Assembly (NCBI RefSeq): GCF_004216535.1
Contig: NZ_SGWX01000001.1
Coordinates: forward strand, 2,170,001 to 2,234,000
Reading direction: 5' to 3'
DNA length: 64,000 bases
DNA from: Xylanimonas ulmi
GTDB lineage: Bacteria; Actinomycetota; Actinomycetes; Actinomycetales; Cellulomonadaceae
The notes under the pieces were generated by a model. It did no database searches. It saw only the letters and a program-made list of their open reading frames with translations, and was not told where the DNA came from. Made by a program: the position numbers and the translations under genes. Positions 39,481 to 47,384 of this stretch are shown in pieces (positions within the stretch are counted from its first letter, which is position 1; every line of letters starts with the position of its first letter).

Positions 39481-41087
39481 GCGTTCACCCGGATTCGAGG
39501 GTCGAGGGCTGCGTAGATGAAGTCGACCAGGATGCTGGCCAGGACCAGGAGCGAGCCGATCACCAGGAAGTGGCCCATGATCGGGTTCACGTCGGCGCGC
39601 TGCAGCGCGGACATGAACATGGCTCCCATGCCGCTCCAGGCGAAGATGCGCTCGGTGATGATCGCGCCGCCGAACATGGCCGCGACGTCGAGCGGCACGA
39701 TGGTCGCGAGCGGGATGAGCGCGTTGCGGAACGCGTGCCGCACGGTGACCACGCGCTCCGACAGGCCCTTGGCCCGCGCGGTGCGGATGTAGTCCTGGTT
39801 CATGACCTCGAGCATCGAGGCGCGCGTGTAGCGCGTGTACCCGGCGAACGAGATCAGGATGAGCGTCACGGTCGGCAGGATCAGGTGCGTCCACTGGTCG
39901 AGCGTGGTGATCCAGAAGTCGCCGCGCAGGCCCGGGGTCTGGGCGCCGATGGTCGAGATCGGGCGGTGGTTGATCTGCGGCGCCCGGTTGTACAGGTACC
40001 AGACCTGCATGACGCGGTCGACGAACAGGAAGGCGCCTGTCATGACCGCCGTGATGGAGGCCGCGCGCATCGACACGCCACGGTCGTGGCCGCCGTACAG
40101 CCAACCGATGAGGCAGCCGGAGGCGATGGCGGCGACGCCCAGACCCAGGATGAGGGGCCAGGAGGCGTTGACGAACACGAACTGGAGCGGGAACTTCAGG
40201 GCCACGCCCACGCCGGCGGCGGTCAGCGCCGCGTACAGGGCGCGCTTGTTGGCCAGGCCCGCGGTCAGGGCGACGACGCCGAAGGCGACGCCGGCGCCGA
40301 GCACCGCCACGCCGAAGTATCCGAGGCTCGGGTCGAGGATCCAGTCGGTCTCGGAGATGAACGCCAGGGCGATCGCCGTCGCGACCGTGCCCGAGGCGAA
40401 CGTGACCCAGCGGGCGCGGCGCACCCCGCCGATGATCGCGGACCACAGCCCGCCGGACAGCAGCGACACCAGCGCGATCGTGTACCAGGCGATGGTGGGG
40501 TCCCGCAGGAAGTCGTTGAAGCCGATGGCGCCCCAGAGCTTGAGCAGCACCGCGACCCAGAACGAGGGCAGCGAGAACAGCACGAAGGACAGGAAGGTCA
40601 CGGCGTAGTCGAAGCGCGTGTATTGGCGCAGGGCCGCGATGATGCCCACGAGGATGCCCAGGCCGATGGCCAGGATGAGCGAGGCGGCCACGAGGCTCAC
40701 GGTGCTGGGGATCGCCGAGCCGAGCATCGAGGAGACGGTCTGCCCGGTCTGCCAGCTCGCGCCGAGGTCGCCGCGCAGCACGCCGCCGAGCCACATGAAG
40801 TAGCGGATCACGGGCGGCACATCGAGGTTGAGCAGCGCGATGCGCTCGTCCATGAGCTGCTGGACGTTCGGGGCGTTCGAGAACCGCAGGTCCTCGAGCG
40901 GGTCCACCGAGTACGAGAACAGCATGAAGACGATGAACGTGGCGCCGAGCAGCACGAGCAGCGACGACAGCACGCGCCGAGCGATGAAGGTCAGCATCGG
41001 GGCCGACCGCGCGAACGGTCGCTTGGTGACCGCGGGGCGAGGAGCCGTGTCGGCGTCCTCGACGTCGGTCGTCTCAGGTGTGGCCAT
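39477..41087 (-). CDS. Peptide ABC importer permease (DppB/OppB type) with a large membrane insertion
   Basis: Normal DppB proteins have about 310-340 residues; this has 536. The N-terminal part (LTFIARRVLSSLLVLLGATFIVFML) and the C-terminal coupling region (QDYIRTARAKGLSERVVTVRHAFRNALIPL) are ordinary. Between about residues 192 and 385 lies extra sequence with roughly six additional hydrophobic helices, such as YFGVAVLGAGVAFGVVALTAGLA. The frame is continuous with normal codon use, so this is not a fusion artefact from a frameshift. It couples to the DppC gene by ATGA. Confidence 0.9.
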   Translation of the reverse strand: MATPETTDVEDADTAPRPAVTKRPFARSAPMLTFIARRVLSSLLVLLGATFIVFMLFSYSVDPLEDLRFSNAPNVQQLMDERIALLNLDVPPVIRYFMWLGGVLRGDLGASWQTGQTVSSMLGSAIPSTVSLVAASLILAIGLGILVGIIAALRQYTRFDYAVTFLSFVLFSLPSFWVAVLLKLWGAIGFNDFLRDPTIAWYTIALVSLLSGGLWSAIIGGVRRARWVTFASGTVATAIALAFISETDWILDPSLGYFGVAVLGAGVAFGVVALTAGLANKRALYAALTAAGVGVALKFPLQFVFVNASWPLILGLGVAAIASGCLIGWLYGGHDRGVSMRAASITAVMTGAFLFVDRVMQVWYLYNRAPQINHRPISTIGAQTPGLRGDFWITTLDQWTHLILPTVTLILISFAGYTRYTRASMLEVMNQDYIRTARAKGLSERVVTVRHAFRNALIPLATIVPLDVAAMFGGAIITERIFAWSGMGAMFMSALQRADVNPIMGHFLVIGSLLVLASILVDFIYAALDPRIRVNA

Positions 41088-41217
41088 GGAGTCCTTGCCT
41101 CAGGGGATGTGGCGTCAAGACAGGTCTGAATCGTGCGCCGGGTCCCGACGGCGCCTACAGCGAACTCTGGGCCGTCTGGGTGGTGCGCGCGAGGCGAGCA
41201 GGGGCTCGCTGACGGCG

Positions 41218-41258
41218 GTGCGGGGGTGCCTGGCACTTCTGCCGTGGCACCCCCGCAC
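41218..41258 (-). terminator. Intra-operon hairpin after the peptide-binding lipoprotein gene
   Basis: A perfect 13-bp stem (41218-41230 with 41246-41258) with a 15-nt loop lies about 60 nt past the lipoprotein stop and before the permease genes. Such hairpins usually lower permease expression or stabilise the lipoprotein mRNA. Confidence 0.6.
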
Positions 41259-41316
41259 CTCCGGGGAGCTCAGACGGGGGCGACGCGCCCGCCCGAACGG
41301 ATTCGGCTCAGCGGGC

Positions 41317-43149
41317 TCAGCCCGTGATCTCCCACTCCCAGAAGTTCCAGAAGATCGTCGGCGCCAGCGGGATCACCGAGACGTTCTCGACGCGCTCGCT
41401 GTGGGCGATGACGCCGGGGAACTGGAAGATCGGCAGGCCGAAGCCCTCCTCGAACAGGATCTGCTCGATGCGCGCCGCGATCTGGCGCACCTCGTCGGTC
41501 GTGTCGTCCTGCGACGCGGCGATCTGGCCGAACAGGTCGTCGAGCTCCGCGTTGGAGAACCCGCCGAAGTTGTTCTGGCCGCCGGTGATGTAGTTCGACT
41601 CACCGTTCAGCAGGAACGTGTTGGTCGACTGCCAGCCGAACAGCGTCGCGTCGTAGGTGCCGTCGCCGAGGCGCAGGCCCCAGGTGTCGTCGCCATCGTC
41701 GATGACGTTGAAGCCGGCCTGGCCGGCCGAGGCCTGGATGAGCTGGAACTGGTTGGCCCGGCGCGGGTTCGAGGCGCCGAACAGGAAGCGCACGTCGATC
41801 GTCTCGGGCATGTCCGGGTACAGCGCGCGGGCCTGGTCGAGCAGGTCCTTGGCCTTGTCGATGTCGGTCGCGGCGAAGAAGTCGGAGCCGTTGTTGGCGA
41901 CGGTCTCCTCGTAGCCGGGGGCGCCGGGCACGAACAGGAACGAGTTGCGCATCTCGGCGTCGTCCTGCAGCGGGCGGATCAGCGTGTCGATGATCTGCTG
42001 GCGCGGCACGGCCAGGAGGAACGCCTGGCGCACCAGGCGGGCGGCGTCCGCGTTGCCGCCGTAGGAGGCGGGGTCGAACGGGCCGGCGTTGTCGAACGTC
42101 AGGTCGATGTGCTCCCAGGTGCCCTCGACGCCGGTCTCGTAGACGACGCCGTCGACGCCGGCGAGGGTCGCCAGCACGTCGGGGGTCGAGTCGGGCGAGA
42201 TGATGTCGACCTCGCCGTTCTGCAGCGCGGTGATCTGGGCCAGCGGGTCGGAGATGAACCGGACGGTGATCTCGTCGACCTTCGGGGTGGGGCCCCAGTT
42301 GAACTTCTCGTTGCGCACGAGCGTGATGTGCTGGTTCTCGACGAACTCGTCGATGACGAACGGGCCGTTCGACAGGAACAGGCGCGGGTCGTCCGGCATC
42401 GAGCTGAAGTTGAACGCGTTGTTCCAGGTGTCCGCGATCTCGGCGAGCTTCGCGGTGTCGTTGTCCCGGAAGGCGGCGACCAGGGTGTCCTTGGCCTCCT
42501 GCGCGTCGGAGATGTCGAGCGCGAGGTCGGCGACGGCGTGGGCCGCGACCGGCGGGACGCTGACGTCCATCATCCAGTCGGGGCGCGTGTCGTCGAAGAC
42601 CATGGTGATCGAGCGGCCGTCCTCGGAGATCTCCGGGAACTGCGAGACGAGCTCCATGACCGGGCCGGTGCCGGAGAACCAGACGTCGCCCTCGGCGATG
42701 ATCTCGTTGCCGTCCTCGTCGGTCTCGACCTCGGTGTCGGCCACGGTGTTGAACCTGGGGTTCTGGGCGCCCCAGGACAGGATCAGGTCGGCCGCGTCGA
42801 CGGGCGTGCCGTCCGACCAGACGACGCCCTCGTTGATGGTGACCTCGACGGTCAGCGGGCTCTCCGAGATGGTCTCGATGGTCCCGAAGTCCTCGTTGAA
42901 CTGCAGTTCGAGGTCGTCGTTGTAGAAGTAGAGGCTCGACTGCGTCAGGTACAGGATGTTCGCGTTGTGGGCGGAGTTGCCCCCCGCGGTGAGGTTGTTC
43001 TGGGAGAAGAAGGGCTGACCCCAGGCGACGGTGACGGACTGGGTGTCCTGTCCGTCGACGCCGGCGACGTCGGGGGTCGAGCAGGCCGAGAGCACGATCG
43101 CGCCGGCTGTGGCGGCGGCGACGGCTGCGGCAATACGCCTGGTCTTCAT
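41317..43149 (-). CDS. Peptide-binding lipoprotein (SBP family 5)
   Basis: A 610-residue extracytoplasmic binding protein. MKTRRIAAAVAAATAGAIVLSAC is the lipoprotein signal. Family 5 features include TVEVTINEGVVWSDGTPVDAADL, NEKFNWGPTPKVDEITVRF and the C-terminal QIAARIEQILFEEGFGLPIFQFPGV. It is the first gene of the unit that continues with the two permeases at 41087-38437. Peptides are the likely cargo; other family members bind nickel, haem or sugars. Confidence 0.92.
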   Translation of the reverse strand: MKTRRIAAAVAAATAGAIVLSACSTPDVAGVDGQDTQSVTVAWGQPFFSQNNLTAGGNSAHNANILYLTQSSLYFYNDDLELQFNEDFGTIETISESPLTVEVTINEGVVWSDGTPVDAADLILSWGAQNPRFNTVADTEVETDEDGNEIIAEGDVWFSGTGPVMELVSQFPEISEDGRSITMVFDDTRPDWMMDVSVPPVAAHAVADLALDISDAQEAKDTLVAAFRDNDTAKLAEIADTWNNAFNFSSMPDDPRLFLSNGPFVIDEFVENQHITLVRNEKFNWGPTPKVDEITVRFISDPLAQITALQNGEVDIISPDSTPDVLATLAGVDGVVYETGVEGTWEHIDLTFDNAGPFDPASYGGNADAARLVRQAFLLAVPRQQIIDTLIRPLQDDAEMRNSFLFVPGAPGYEETVANNGSDFFAATDIDKAKDLLDQARALYPDMPETIDVRFLFGASNPRRANQFQLIQASAGQAGFNVIDDGDDTWGLRLGDGTYDATLFGWQSTNTFLLNGESNYITGGQNNFGGFSNAELDDLFGQIAASQDDTTDEVRQIAARIEQILFEEGFGLPIFQFPGVIAHSERVENVSVIPLAPTIFWNFWEWEITG

Positions 43150-43259
43150 GGAGGTCCTTTATCGAGCGGTGTGCGGGGCGCGAGCGATATGGCTCGCGCC
43201 TGTGCCGCGGGACGAGCCCGAATCTAGGTGGCACACCGTCCCGGTTTGCCCGATTTGTC

Positions 43260-43284
43260 GACTTTACCGAGTGTTGACGTTACC
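43260..43284. promoter_or_regulatory. Two direct repeats GAC(T/G)TTACC, 16-bp period
   Basis: GACTTTACC (43260-43268) and GACGTTACC (43276-43284) lie about 115 nt upstream of the peptide-binding lipoprotein start, in the most AT-rich part of the gap. They could be regulator half-sites or overlap promoter elements. The 43150-43398 gap otherwise holds only the terminator at 43345. Confidence 0.35.
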
Positions 43285-43344
43285 AATTCGCGATCTAGCC
43301 TGAAGGGGGGCGTCAGAATGACTGCACGATTCGCGCCACCCACA

Positions 43345-43387
43345 CGACGACGGCGGCCGCTCCCCGAGGGAGCGACCGCCGTCGTCG
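43345..43387 (-). terminator. Terminator of the second peptide-importer operon
   Basis: A 12-bp outer stem (43345-43356 with 43376-43387) and a 6-bp inner stem (GCTCCC/GGGAGC) around a 3-nt loop, 11 nt past the stop of the double ATPase gene. This is the strongest terminator by position and structure in the importer region. Confidence 0.8.
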
Positions 43388-43398
43388 GAGCGGAGGCG

Positions 43399-45372
43399 TC
43401 AGAGCACGGGCACCTCGGGGCCGATCTCCAGGCTCGCACCCGGGATGGCCGCCAACAGCTCGCGCGTGTAGTCCTGCGTCGGGTGGTCGAAGATCTCGTC
43501 GGTCACGCCCTGCTCGACGATCCGGCCCTTCTCCATGACGCACACCTTGTCGGCGATCTGGCGGACCACCGCGAGGTCGTGCGTGATGAACAGGTACGAC
43601 AGCCCGAGCTGGGCCTGCAGGTCGTTGAGCAGCGTCAACACCTGCGCCTGGACCAGCACGTCAAGCGCCGAGACGGCCTCGTCGAGCACGATCACCTCGG
43701 GGTTGAGCGCGAGCGCCCGCGCGACCGCGATGCGCTGACGCTGACCTCCCGACAGCTCGTTGGGGAACCGGCGCATCATCGAGGCGGGCAGCGCGACCAT
43801 GTCGAGCAGCTCGCGCACGCGGCTCTCGCGCGCCTTGGCGTCACCAACCTGGTGGACGCGCAGCGGCTCCTCGATGGTCCGGTAGATCGAGAACATCGGG
43901 TCGAGCGACCCGTACGGGTTCTGGAACACCGGCTGGATGCGCCGGCGGAACCGGAACGCCTCTTTGCCCGTCAGTGACGTGACGTCGACGCCGTCGAAGT
44001 CCACGCGGCCCGACGTCGGCTCCAGCAGGCCCAGAACCATGTTGGCCGCCGTGGACTTGCCCGAGCCCGACTCCCCCACCAGGGCGAGCGTCGACCCGCG
44101 CGGCAGCGAGAAGCTGATCGAGTCGACCGCCGTGAAGTCCACGCCCGCGCCCGGCCGCGAGCCGCGGATGCGGAACACCTTCGTTAGATCCTTGACCTCG
44201 ATGATGTCGTCGCCGCGCTGCCCCGCCCCCGACGCGGCGTGCGAGGCGAGCAGCTCCGCCGTCTGGACGCCGGCCGCGTGCGCGCTCTGGATGCGGCGGC
44301 TCGCGAGCGACGGCGCAGCCGCCACCAGGCGCTGGGTGTACGGGTGCCGCGGCGCCCGCAGGATCTGGCGCGACGGCCCCGACTCGACGACCTTGCCCTT
44401 GTACATCACGACCAGGTGCTCGGCGCGCTCGGCGGCCAGGCCCAGGTCGTGCGTGATGAACAGCACGGCCGTGCCGAGCTCGGTGGTGAGCGTCCCCAGG
44501 TGGTCGAGGATCTTCTTCTGCACCGTCACGTCGAGGGCCGACGTCGGCTCGTCGGCGATGAGCAGCTTCGGCCGCGCGGCCAGGCCCATCGCGATGAGCG
44601 CGCGCTGGCGCATACCGCCCGAGTACTCGTGCGGGTACTGCCGCGCCCGCCGTTCGGCGTCGGCGAGGCCCGCCTCGGCGAGCAGGCCGGCCACGCGGTC
44701 GGTCGCGTTCGCCCCCGTGACGTGCCGGGCGGCCAGGGCCGCGGCGTCGCGGACGCCTGCCGACTCCAGGATGCCCACGGCCTGCGCGCGCGTGGTCGAG
44801 CCGACCGCGAGCGCGGCGTCGACGCTCGTGACGGCGGCCTCATCCAGCCCCGCGGCGCGCAGCGCCGCGAGCAGCGCACGCTTCCCCGCGCTGCCGAGGT
44901 ACAGCTCGTCGCCCGACGACGTCTCGATCTCGACGATCCCGTCCGTGAGCCGCTGGCGGCGCTGGCGGGTGTCGACGCCGTTGGCCGTCAGCGCCTCCTT
45001 GATCTGGAAGCCGATGCGCCACACGGGGTTGAGGTTCGACATCGGGTCCTGCGGGACCAGGCCGATCTCGCGCCCACGCAGGGCGACGATCTCCCTCTTG
45101 CCCGCCCCGACGAGCTCGCGCCCGTCGAAGCGGATCGACCCGCCGGTGATCCGGCCGGTGCCCGGCAGCAGGTTGATGACCGCGTGCGCCATGGTCGACT
45201 TGCCCGAGCCGGACTCACCGACGATCGCGACCGACTGGCCTGGGTAGACCGTCAGGTCCACGCCGCGCACGGCCCGCACCTCGCCCTGGCTCGTCTTGAA
45301 CGAGACCTCGAGGCCCGTGACCTCGAGCAGCGGCGTCTGGTCCGAGGGCTCGGGGGTGGGGGTGGTGGTCAT
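43399..45372 (-). CDS. Peptide ABC importer fused double ATPase with an insertion in the first cassette
   Basis: A 657-residue OppD-OppF-type fusion. Cassette 1 has GESGSGKSTMA (residues 52-62), QDPMSNLNPVWRIGFQI, EYSGGMRQRALIAMGL and LLIADEPTSALDVT. Cassette 2 has GESGSGKSTAA, QNPYGSLDPMF, LSGGQRQRIAVARAL and VIVLDEAVSALDVL. About 90 extra residues (136-222), rich in Ala and Leu, sit between the Q-loop and signature of cassette 1. The second Walker B has DEAVS where DEPTS is usual. ATG 45372 overlaps the permease stop; it is the last gene of the operon. Confidence 0.93.
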   Translation of the reverse strand: MTTTPTPEPSDQTPLLEVTGLEVSFKTSQGEVRAVRGVDLTVYPGQSVAIVGESGSGKSTMAHAVINLLPGTGRITGGSIRFDGRELVGAGKREIVALRGREIGLVPQDPMSNLNPVWRIGFQIKEALTANGVDTRQRRQRLTDGIVEIETSSGDELYLGSAGKRALLAALRAAGLDEAAVTSVDAALAVGSTTRAQAVGILESAGVRDAAALAARHVTGANATDRVAGLLAEAGLADAERRARQYPHEYSGGMRQRALIAMGLAARPKLLIADEPTSALDVTVQKKILDHLGTLTTELGTAVLFITHDLGLAAERAEHLVVMYKGKVVESGPSRQILRAPRHPYTQRLVAAAPSLASRRIQSAHAAGVQTAELLASHAASGAGQRGDDIIEVKDLTKVFRIRGSRPGAGVDFTAVDSISFSLPRGSTLALVGESGSGKSTAANMVLGLLEPTSGRVDFDGVDVTSLTGKEAFRFRRRIQPVFQNPYGSLDPMFSIYRTIEEPLRVHQVGDAKARESRVRELLDMVALPASMMRRFPNELSGGQRQRIAVARALALNPEVIVLDEAVSALDVLVQAQVLTLLNDLQAQLGLSYLFITHDLAVVRQIADKVCVMEKGRIVEQGVTDEIFDHPTQDYTRELLAAIPGASLEIGPEVPVL

Positions 45373-46370
45373 CGGGTACGCGCCTTCGGGTCGAGGGCGT
45401 CGCGCACGACGTCGCCCATCATGATGAAGCTGAGCACGGTCAGGCCGAGCGCCGCGCCGGGGTAGAACAGCAGCTGCGGGGCGTTGCGGATGACCTGCTG
45501 GGCGCGCGCGATGTCGCCGCCCCAGGAGACGACCGACGGCGGCAGGCCGACGCCCAGGAACGACAGGGTCGCCTCGACGACGATGAACGTGCCCAGCGCG
45601 ACCGTCGCCGTCGCGATCACGGGCGCGATCGCGTTGGGGATGACGTGGCGCAGCAGGATGCCGGGCTTGCTGATGCCCAGCGCCTGCGCTGCGGTGACGA
45701 ACTCGTTGTTCTTGACGCTCAGCACCGCGCCGCGCGTGATGCGCGCGATCTGCGGCCAGCCGAACACCGCCAGCACCGCGGCTACGAGCAGCGTGGTGCG
45801 GTTCTGCGAGAACACCGAGGCGACCAGGATCGCCGCGAGCAGCAGCGGGATGGCGAAGAAGATGTCCGTGACGCGCGAGAGGATCACGTCGAACCACTTG
45901 CCGTAGTACCCGGCGATGGAGCCGACGACGACGCCCAGCACACTGACGCCCAGGGTCGTCAGCACACCGACCGTGACCGAGGCGCGCGCGCCGAACACGA
46001 CGCGCGCGTAGATGTCGCAACCCTGGCGGTCGAAGCCGAACCAGTGTCCGGCGCCCGGCTCGCCGAGCGAGCGGCCCAACTCGCAGAACCGCGGGTTGGT
46101 CTGGGAGAACAACTGGGGGAACGCGGCCACGAGCACCACGAGCACGATGAGGAAGGCCGAGACCCAGAACAGCGGACGACGGCGCATCTGCAGCCAGGCG
46201 TCCTTCCACAGGCTGGTCGGCGCGGTGGTCTCGTCCGGGGCGTCGACGGCGCCCAGCGCCTCCGCGTCGTCGAACTGGGCGAAGAAGTGGCTCTGCCCGG
46301 GCCGCACGGTCACTGCGGAGCCCGCAGGTCCGCCGTCGTCGGGACGGGCGTTGAGGGGGGCGTCAGGCAT
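45369..46370 (-). CDS. Peptide ABC importer permease (DppC/OppC type), second system
   Basis: A 333-residue permease. A long acidic N-terminus (residues 1-65) precedes helix 1 (LFWVSAFLIVLVVLVAAFP). The OppC segment is WFGFDRQGCDIYARVVFGARAS, and the coupling loop is EFVTAAQALGISKPGILLRHVIPNAI. Its start overlaps the preceding permease gene by 8 nt. Confidence 0.93.
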   Translation of the reverse strand: MPDAPLNARPDDGGPAGSAVTVRPGQSHFFAQFDDAEALGAVDAPDETTAPTSLWKDAWLQMRRRPLFWVSAFLIVLVVLVAAFPQLFSQTNPRFCELGRSLGEPGAGHWFGFDRQGCDIYARVVFGARASVTVGVLTTLGVSVLGVVVGSIAGYYGKWFDVILSRVTDIFFAIPLLLAAILVASVFSQNRTTLLVAAVLAVFGWPQIARITRGAVLSVKNNEFVTAAQALGISKPGILLRHVIPNAIAPVIATATVALGTFIVVEATLSFLGVGLPPSVVSWGGDIARAQQVIRNAPQLLFYPGAALGLTVLSFIMMGDVVRDALDPKARTR

Positions 46371-47289
46371 AACGGATCCTCGGGTCGAGCACGGCGTAGA
46401 GCAGGTCGACGATCAGGTTCGAGATCAGGTAGACGATGACCAGGAACGTCGTCACCGACACGATGGTGGGCGCCTCGTGCCGGTTGATCGCGCTGAAGAG
46501 CAGGTTGCCCACGCCGGGGATGTTGAAGATGCCCTCGGTGACCACGGCGCCGCCGAGCAGCGCGCCGACGTCGGTGCCGAGGTAGGTGACCACGGGGATC
46601 AGCGAGTTGCGCAGCACGTGCACGCCGGTCACCCGCCGCCCCGACAGGCCCTTGGCCGTCGCGGTGCGCACATGGTCGGCCGTCCGGTTCTCGGCCACGG
46701 TCGTGCGGGTCAGCCGCAGGATGTAGGCGAACGAGACGCTCGCGAGCACGATGGCCGGCAAGATCAATGTCCGGAACGAGACGTTGCCGCCCACCGTCGG
46801 CGGCACCCAGCCGAGGCGGACGCCGAACAGCACCTGCGCCGCGAAGCCGAGCACGAAGATCGGCACGGCGATCAGGACGAGCGAGATGACCAGGAAGGTC
46901 GAGTCGAAGATGCCGCCCTTGCGGATTCCCGCCCACAGGCCCACGCCGATGCCCGCCACGGCCTCGATCACGAGCGTGAGTCCCGCGAGCTTGAGGGTCG
47001 TCGGGAATGCGGCGGCGAGCAGGTCGGCGACCGGCCGACGCGAGAACGACATACCGAAGTCACCGGTGAGCAGGCCCTTGAGGTAGAGCCCGTACTGCAC
47101 CAAGAACGGCTGGTCGAGGTGGTACTGCGCGCGCAGTTGCTCCGCGACGGCCGGGGGCAGACCCCGGTCACCGCCGAGCGCGGCGATCGGGTCCCCTGGC
47201 AGGAGGAACACCATCGCATAGATCAGCAGCGTCGCCCCGAGAAACACCGGGATGAGCTGCAACAGCCTTCGGGCTGCGTACCACGCCAT
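46363..47289 (-). CDS. Peptide ABC importer permease (DppB/OppB type), second system
   Basis: A 308-residue permease of ordinary length, useful as a local comparison for the enlarged DppB at 39477. It begins MAWYAARRLLQLIPVFLGATLLIYAMVFLLPGDPI, the standard DppB N-terminus, and has the coupling loop DHVRTATAKGLSGRRVTGVHVLRNSLIPV. ATG 47289 fits; an upstream extension to 47334 has no family support. Confidence 0.93.
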   Translation of the reverse strand: MAWYAARRLLQLIPVFLGATLLIYAMVFLLPGDPIAALGGDRGLPPAVAEQLRAQYHLDQPFLVQYGLYLKGLLTGDFGMSFSRRPVADLLAAAFPTTLKLAGLTLVIEAVAGIGVGLWAGIRKGGIFDSTFLVISLVLIAVPIFVLGFAAQVLFGVRLGWVPPTVGGNVSFRTLILPAIVLASVSFAYILRLTRTTVAENRTADHVRTATAKGLSGRRVTGVHVLRNSLIPVVTYLGTDVGALLGGAVVTEGIFNIPGVGNLLFSAINRHEAPTIVSVTTFLVIVYLISNLIVDLLYAVLDPRIRYA

Positions 47290-47330
47290 GAATGACGCCT
47301 TTCGTTCTTGCGTGCTGCGGTGACGACGTG

Positions 47331-47373
47331 CCACGCCGCCGTGGGACCGTCGAACGGCCCCACGGCGGCGTGG
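47331..47373 (-). terminator. Intra-operon hairpin after the second peptide-binding lipoprotein gene
   Basis: A perfect 15-bp stem (47331-47345 with 47359-47373) with a 13-nt loop starts 12 nt past the lipoprotein stop. It separates the lipoprotein from the permease and ATPase genes and probably reduces read-through into them. Confidence 0.7.
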
Positions 47374-47384
47374 TATCGATCAGG

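Noticed and set aside
39477-41087. Frameshift or mis-assembly explaining the oversized DppB
   Set aside because: The frame is uninterrupted, codon bias is normal throughout, and the insert has coherent helix patterning.
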